Position numbers and translations under genes: made by a program. A model generated the notes under the pieces. The model was not told the origin of the DNA. It was given only the letters and a program-made list of their open reading frames with translations, and searched no databases. From NCBI RefSeq assembly GCF_001514235.1, contig NZ_KQ948932.1:143187-207186 (forward strand): a stretch of DNA of 64,000 bases, in the 5' to 3' direction. Positions 59,535-64,000 of this stretch are shown here, piece by piece. This stretch comes from Streptomyces caeruleatus. Lineage in GTDB: Bacteria; Actinomycetota; Actinomycetes; Streptomycetales; Streptomycetaceae. Each line of letters begins with the position of its first letter. Position 1 is the stretch's first letter.

Positions 59535-60659
59535 TTGACCTGGTCAGCCATGTCACCCGCTGCCGCACTGCGCGTCCTGCGCATCGCGGCTGGGCGGCGT
59601 GCGCTGGAGCTGGCGCTGTTGCTGGGCGTCCTGTTCGCGATCGGGTTGCTGTGCGGAGGGCAGGCGTCTGCGGCGGACGGGGTGGTGTCGGCGGGTACCG
59701 CGTCTGCTCCGTCCGCCGCGTCTGCTCCCTCCGTCGCGCCCGTCGCGCCCGTCGCGTCCGCCGCGTCCGCCGCGTCCGCCGCGTCCGTCGCGTCCGTCGC
59801 GTCCGTCGCGTCCGTCGCGTCCGGCGCTTCCGGCGCGCCCGTAGATCTGGGTGCGTCGGTGGGAGGAGACGTCGAGCGGGTCCTGAGCGTTCCGGCCGAG
59901 CCTGGCGGGCACGAGGAGCCGAACGACTCCGCCGAGTCGACGGCGACTGCTACGCCGGTGCCTGGCGAGCCGGAGGCTTCCGGGCGCGGCGCGGGGCAGG
60001 TTCTCCGCCCCGTGACAGAGCGGGTCGCCCGGACAGTCGGCACGCATGTCGTACAGCCGGTCGGTGGTCTGGTCGAGTCGGTGACCGAGGGACTGGCCGA
60101 GGTGCGGGCGAAGGCGCCGCCGACCTCGGCGTGGCCGAGTGGGCCGGGGCCGGAGCTGCCGGAGTTCCCGGGGCTTCCCGGTGCTGACCTTCCTGCGCTT
60201 CCCGATGTGCCCGCCGTGCCCACCGTGCCCGGGCGGACGTTGCCGGCGCCCGACGGCGGGGCTTCGCAGCCGGAGGCGCAGGTGCCCGGGTCCGGTGACG
60301 GACGGGACGGCGATGGGCGTACCGGTGAGGGGCGTGACGGTGACGAAGCGGCCGTGGCCTACGGGCCCAGGTTCGTGGCGTCCGCCGACGACAGCGCGGC
60401 CCATGTCCCGGCGGCCGGCGGTGCGCACGGTGTCGCGCCGGCCGGGTACACGCCCGTTCAGCAGGCGCCGGTCGATCACCCCGATGGTGTGCTGGGCAAC
60501 CGTTCGGCGGGCGACAGCAGCAGCTCGCGGCACGGGGACGCGCACGTCGTGTCGCTGAACCCGAGGGCGCCGTTGCGGTTGGCGCCCGGCGCGGCCGCCC
60601 GCGTCGAAGCGGACGAGATCCAGGACAGGCACCGGGACGTTCCGGTTTCCCCCGCCTAG
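59535..60659 (+). CDS. Secreted low-complexity protein
   Basis: 374 residues from TTG 59535 (GGAGGA 11 nt upstream; ATG 59550 is the alternative). A long signal peptide (RRALELALLLGVLFAIGLLC then GGQASAADG) is followed by an Ala/Ser/Val tract made of 9-bp repeats (SVASVASVAS, about 60-95). A helical segment (VLRPVTERVARTVGTHVVQP, VGGLVESVTEGLAEVRAKAP), a proline-rich stretch and a polar tail follow. No sorting signal is seen, so it is probably exported and free or wall-associated. I do not recognise the family. A similar exported repetitive protein is encoded next. Confidence 0.7.
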   Translation: MTWSAMSPAAALRVLRIAAGRRALELALLLGVLFAIGLLCGGQASAADGVVSAGTASAPSAASAPSVAPVAPVASAASAASAASVASVASVASVASGASGAPVDLGASVGGDVERVLSVPAEPGGHEEPNDSAESTATATPVPGEPEASGRGAGQVLRPVTERVARTVGTHVVQPVGGLVESVTEGLAEVRAKAPPTSAWPSGPGPELPEFPGLPGADLPALPDVPAVPTVPGRTLPAPDGGASQPEAQVPGSGDGRDGDGRTGEGRDGDEAAVAYGPRFVASADDSAAHVPAAGGAHGVAPAGYTPVQQAPVDHPDGVLGNRSAGDSSSSRHGDAHVVSLNPRAPLRLAPGAAARVEADEIQDRHRDVPVSPA

Positions 60660-60685
60660 GCCCGAAGGCCGGCCCTCCCCGCCGT

Positions 60686-60716
60686 AGACCTGCCGCGCGG
60701 GGGCGGAAACAGGTCT
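60686..60716 (+). terminator. Weak hairpin after the secreted protein gene
   Basis: AGACCTG (60686-60692) pairs with CAGGTCT (60710-60716), with possible inner GC pairs. No T-run. Confidence 0.35.
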
Positions 60717-60941
60717 GCCCGCCCGTCCGGACACTCCCCACTTCCCGGATGTCCCCCGACATCCCCCGGACGGAAGTTTCCGGAGCCGCACTACCCGGTC
60801 CCGCTGGTCCCAGCTCCTCAGCTGCCCGGACCGCGATCGGAAGCGGCGCCGAATGTCCCCAACCGTCCGAAGTCCCGGAATTCCTCGCCGCTGCGAGCCT
60901 CCGGGGCCTTCGGAGCCCGAGATCTAGGGATCCGACGCAGT

Positions 60942-63029
60942 ATGAACAAGAACATCCGCCGTTCGATCGTCATAGCCGCCGGTGTCACCGGCGCATGGGC
61001 GCTCGGTTCGGCCGCCGCCAGCGCGGACGAGCTGCCCGCCTCCACCCACTCCGTCCCGGACACGACCACCGACGCGGCCGACGCGGCCGACAACGTCGGC
61101 GCATCCGGCCTGCTCGGCGGGGTCACCGGCACCGTCAACGGCGTCGTCTCCGGCGTGACCGACACCGTCTCGGGCACCGACACCGACACCGACACAGGCA
61201 CCGTCACCGACACCGTCTCGGGCACCACGGACGGCGCGGTCGGCACGGCCCGGACCGCGCCCACGGACGCCGTCGAGCAGTCCCGCCGTTACGTCGACGC
61301 CAAGGTCACGGTCCCGTCCGCCGCCAAGGCGAAGCGTGCCGCCCAGGTCATCCTGGGCGCCAAGGCCGCCCGCGCGGACAAGGCGGCGGCGCGGGCGGAG
61401 GCCGATGCCTCGGCACACGTCTCCGCTGCCACCTCCGCCGCCTTCGCCACCGTCTCCGACGTCCGGGACGTGCCCCAGGACGCCCCGGAGATCCCCGGCA
61501 CCGTCGACTACCTCTTCGGCCCGCTCGCCGCCTTCGCCCCCGAGCTGGAGCAGGCGCTCGCGGCGGCGCAGACGCGGTTGCAGGGCACGCAGGCCGCGGC
61601 GCGTTCGCAGGCGCAGGGCGTCGAGGGGACCGTACGGACGAAGGCGCAGTACGCCGTCGCCGGCGCGGGCCGTACCGCCGCGGGTGCGCGGGACGTCGGG
61701 CAGGCCACCGTCGCCATCGTCGACGGCAGGACCCAGGGCGCGGTGAGTGCCGTCGCGTCCACCGCGACCGGCCAGGCCACCGCCGTCAGGACGGCCGCCG
61801 AGGCCTCCGTCTCCGCCGTCCCGGGCCACGTCACCGGCACGGTCGGCGGCGTCGAGCAGCGCGTCGTCGGGACGGTCTCCGCGGTTCCCGGCACGGTCGC
61901 CCAGGTCGTCGCGCAGACCGCCGACGCGGTCGTCCCGCCGGTCGCCGGCCAGGCCGTGAACGGCGTGGTGCCCATCGCGGGGTACGCCGTCGAGGGCGTC
62001 GTCCCTACCGTCGACCACGCCGTCGCCGGGGTGACGCCGGTCGCCGTGAGCGCGGTCGACAGCGTCCAGTCCGTGGCCGGCGGCGCGGTGAGCGGCGTGG
62101 TGCCGGTCGTCGGTCAGGCGGTGAACGGCGTCGTTCCGGTCGCCGGGGGCGCGGTGGCCGGGGTCGCCGGGACCGCCGGGCACACGGTCGATGCCGCGAC
62201 GGCACTGGCGTACGGCGTCGTCGCCGACGTCCAGCCCGTGGCCGGCCAGGCTGTCGCGGGCGTCCAGCCGGTCGTCGGCGGGGTCGTCGAGGGCGTACAG
62301 CCGGTGGCCCACGGAGCGGTCGGCGACGCCCAGCACCTCGCCCACGGCACCGTCGCCGACGTCCGGCCCGTCGCCGACGGCGCGGTCGCCGACGTGCAGC
62401 CGGTCGTGCGGGGCGTCGCCACCGACGTACCCCCGTACGCCACCGGTCTGGCCGGGCACGTCACCGGAGATGTCACCGGTACCGTCCTGCCGCCCGTCGC
62501 CGACGCCGCCGTGCACGGTGTCGTGCCGGTCGCCGGGCAGGCCGTCGCGGACGCGGGGGCGCTCGGCCATGGCGTGGTCGGCGACGTCCGGCCGTTCGCG
62601 TACGGCGTGGTCGGCGAGGTCGACCCGTTCGCGCACGGCGTGGCCGGGCAGGTCGCGCCCTTCGCCGAGGGCGTCAACGGGGCCGTGCGGCCCGTCGTCG
62701 AGACCGTCGTGGACACCGTCCGGCCGCTCGTGCGGGGCGTCGGCGGCAGCGCCGCGACGCTGGCGTACGGCGTGGTCGGCGAGGTCGACCCGTTCGCGTA
62801 CGGGGTCGCCGGGCAGGTCGCGCCCTTCGCCGAGGACCTGACCGGCACGGTCCAGGACTCGGCCGGACCGCTGGCCGGCAACGCCGTCGTCGGCGTGCGG
62901 CAGGTGGCCCACTCCGCCACGCCGGGTTACGCGCAGAACCTCCAGCAGAACCTCCAGCAGGAGCTCCCGCAGCACCTCCCGCAGCACCTCCCGCAGAACC
63001 TCCACGACGGCGGCGCGTACCGCGTCTGA
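60942..63029 (+). CDS. Secreted protein built of 11-residue Val/Ala/Pro repeats
   Basis: 695 residues. A signal peptide (MNKNIRRSIVIAAGVTGAWA to ASA, about 1-28) leads to a Thr/Asp/Gly-rich segment and a helical part (AKAKRAAQVILGAKAARADK). From about residue 320 to 640 there is an 11-residue repeat with pattern [AV]V-x-x-V-x-P-V-A-x-G, for example AVEGVVPTVDH, AVADVQPVVRG and VVGEVDPFAHG. The tail is Gln/Leu-rich (NLQQNLQQELPQHLPQHLPQ). There is no LPxTG and no membrane anchor. A proline in almost every repeat argues against one continuous helix; a solenoid or extended surface fibre is possible. Family and function unknown. Confidence 0.75.
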   Translation: MNKNIRRSIVIAAGVTGAWALGSAAASADELPASTHSVPDTTTDAADAADNVGASGLLGGVTGTVNGVVSGVTDTVSGTDTDTDTGTVTDTVSGTTDGAVGTARTAPTDAVEQSRRYVDAKVTVPSAAKAKRAAQVILGAKAARADKAAARAEADASAHVSAATSAAFATVSDVRDVPQDAPEIPGTVDYLFGPLAAFAPELEQALAAAQTRLQGTQAAARSQAQGVEGTVRTKAQYAVAGAGRTAAGARDVGQATVAIVDGRTQGAVSAVASTATGQATAVRTAAEASVSAVPGHVTGTVGGVEQRVVGTVSAVPGTVAQVVAQTADAVVPPVAGQAVNGVVPIAGYAVEGVVPTVDHAVAGVTPVAVSAVDSVQSVAGGAVSGVVPVVGQAVNGVVPVAGGAVAGVAGTAGHTVDAATALAYGVVADVQPVAGQAVAGVQPVVGGVVEGVQPVAHGAVGDAQHLAHGTVADVRPVADGAVADVQPVVRGVATDVPPYATGLAGHVTGDVTGTVLPPVADAAVHGVVPVAGQAVADAGALGHGVVGDVRPFAYGVVGEVDPFAHGVAGQVAPFAEGVNGAVRPVVETVVDTVRPLVRGVGGSAATLAYGVVGEVDPFAYGVAGQVAPFAEDLTGTVQDSAGPLAGNAVVGVRQVAHSATPGYAQNLQQNLQQELPQHLPQHLPQNLHDGGAYRV

Positions 63030-63135
63030 CGCGCGCCCCCACGAGTCACCCCCGAGGTGACCGACCGACTCCGCGGGGCGGATGGACCCGGACGGCCGAA
63101 AACCGTCGGCCGGTCCGACCGGATCCTCGCGGACC

Positions 63136-63175
63136 GGCCGGGGTGATCCCCATTGGGGTGGGGATCACCCCGGCC
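63136..63175 (+). terminator. Strong terminator hairpin
   Basis: GGCCGGGGTGATCCCC (63136-63151) pairs perfectly with 63160-63175 (16 bp) around an 8-nt loop, 107 bp after the repeat protein gene. Confidence 0.75.
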
Positions 63176-63177
63176 AG

Positions 63178-63214
63178 AGCCCACAGGGGCGGCCCATTCG
63201 TGCCCCTTCGGGCT
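63178..63214 (+). other. Compound hairpin between two terminators
   Basis: AGCCC (63178-63182) with GGGCT (63210-63214), and AGGGGC (63185-63190) with GCCCCT (63202-63207), separated by a symmetric AC/TC internal loop. It sits exactly between the two terminator hairpins. Confidence 0.5.
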
Positions 63215-63221
63215 GCTCAAG

Positions 63222-63258
63222 GGACCTCACCGGGTCAAACCCCAACCCGGTGAGGTCC
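63222..63258 (+). terminator. Rho-independent terminator with T tract
   Basis: GGACCTCACCGGGT (63222-63235) pairs perfectly with 63245-63258 and is followed by TTTCTTTG. The rest of the gap to 63572 should hold the sucC promoter; no other gene is seen. Confidence 0.85.
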
Positions 63259-63572
63259 TTTCTTTGTGTGTCCGGCCCTTGGCTGTGCCTGGTCCTTGTA
63301 TGTGCCCGGCAGGTTCCCGTCTGCTCACAGTCGGCACGCCGTGCCAGAGATCTTTGCTGATCGCGGCATCATGTGACAGGTATCACCGCTCAGGTGTGAC
63401 CCTCGATTTAGGGGGCTCCTGCAAGCAGAGATAACCTGCGAGACGGACATGCCGCGCGCTCGGACACCGTGTGCGCCTCCCTTGTGACAGACAGCGGTCG
63501 GACGTCACGTTGCCCTCGCGGCACGCCCACGCAGACAACGAACCGCGAGATCACTGATAGGGACGGAAGCGC

Positions 63573-64000
63573 GTGGACCTGTTCGAGTACCAGGCGAGGG
63601 ACCTCTTCGCCAAGCACGATGTACCGGTGCTGGCCGGTGAAGTCATCGACACGCCTGAGGCGGCCCGCGCAGCCACTGAGCGTCTCGGTGGCAAGTCCGT
63701 CGTCAAGGCCCAGGTGAAGGTCGGCGGCCGTGGCAAGGCCGGTGGCGTCAAGCTCGCCGCAACCGCGGACGAGGCCGTCGCGCGTGCGACGGACATCCTC
63801 GGCATGGACATCAAGGGCCACACGGTCCACAAGGTCATGATCGCCGAGACGGCCCCGGAGATCCTGGAGGAGTACTACGTCTCCTTCCTCCTCGACCGTG
63901 CCAACCGCACCTTCCTCTCCATCGCCTCCGTCGAGGGCGGCATGGAGATCGAGGAGGTGGCGGCCACCCGTCCGGAGGCCGTCGCGAAGATCGCGATCGA
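63573..64000 (+). CDS. sucC: Succinyl-CoA synthetase (ADP-forming) beta subunit, 5' part
   Basis: The first 142 codons, cut by the window end. GTG 63573 begins MDLFEYQARDLFAKHDVPVL, the classic SucC start. VVKAQVKVGGRGKAGGVKLA (ATP-grasp nucleotide-binding segment) and EEYYVSFLLDRANRTFLSIA follow, both diagnostic. The enzyme makes ATP from succinyl-CoA in the TCA cycle as an alpha/beta complex with SucD, whose gene normally follows. GGACGGAAG lies upstream. Confidence 0.95.
   Translation, partial: MDLFEYQARDLFAKHDVPVLAGEVIDTPEAARAATERLGGKSVVKAQVKVGGRGKAGGVKLAATADEAVARATDILGMDIKGHTVHKVMIAETAPEILEEYYVSFLLDRANRTFLSIASVEGGMEIEEVAATRPEAVAKIAI

Overview
The window is a piece of a Streptomyces chromosome. 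The evidence is very high G+C with strong G/C at third codon positions, GTG and TTG starts, bldM beside shbA and guaB, a class-E sortase substrate, a cluster of Ser/Thr kinases, and a c-di-AMP riboswitch ahead of a cell-wall hydrolase. As far as I recall it, the gene order follows the conserved core segment that runs from bldM to sucC in S. coelicolor. I see no prophage, insertion sequence, CRISPR array, tRNA, rRNA or biosynthetic gene cluster.

Layout. 1-4.9 kb: developmental regulator bldM behind a sigma-BldN-type promoter, sigma factor shbA, IMP dehydrogenase guaB and its cysteine-less relative guaB3. 4.9-5.5 kb: an unusual intergenic locus with a stem that would sequester a ribosome binding site, a 31-codon ORF and two tandem hairpin-rich units of about 101 bp. 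5.5-9.9 kb: a nucleotide-sugar dehydrogenase homologue that has lost catalytic residues, glpD and a serine hydrolase. 10-21.8 kb: six consecutive membrane Ser/Thr kinase genes, one an evident pseudokinase with a roughly 300-residue insert where the activation segment should be. 21.9-27.9 kb: succinate-semialdehyde dehydrogenase, a GMC oxidoreductase, an LAETG surface protein and a membrane protein. 28.5-30.8 kb: chorismate mutase preceded by a leader-peptide attenuator with Phe/Tyr codons, and guaA. 30.8-42.4 kb: mostly small-molecule and membrane proteins, including a PspC-type protein divergent from a PspC-histidine kinase/LuxR pair, and an NlpC/P60 hydrolase. 42.7-50.7 kb: a second NlpC/P60 hydrolase behind a c-di-AMP riboswitch, the helicase pcrA, an M23 peptidase, a lipase-like hydrolase and icmB. 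50.7-59.3 kb: an uncharacterised island with SWIM and DUF5691 genes divergent from MoxR ATPase, DUF5682, a 51-codon ORF and VWA genes. 59.5-63 kb: two repetitive secreted proteins. The window ends inside sucC.

How the parts work together. guaB and guaA make GMP from IMP. BldM and ShbA tie the left end to development and to control of the principal sigma factor. The kinases, sortase substrate, NlpC/P60 and M23 enzymes and PspC proteins point to envelope and spore-wall upkeep. The most interesting system is the MoxR/SWIM/DUF5682/VWA island. Its divergent promoters both carry a RecA-NDp (PafBC-type) DNA-damage element, and the same element precedes pcrA, so the island may belong to the DNA-damage response. 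Start sites were chosen by ribosome binding site and family start, and several are uncertain.
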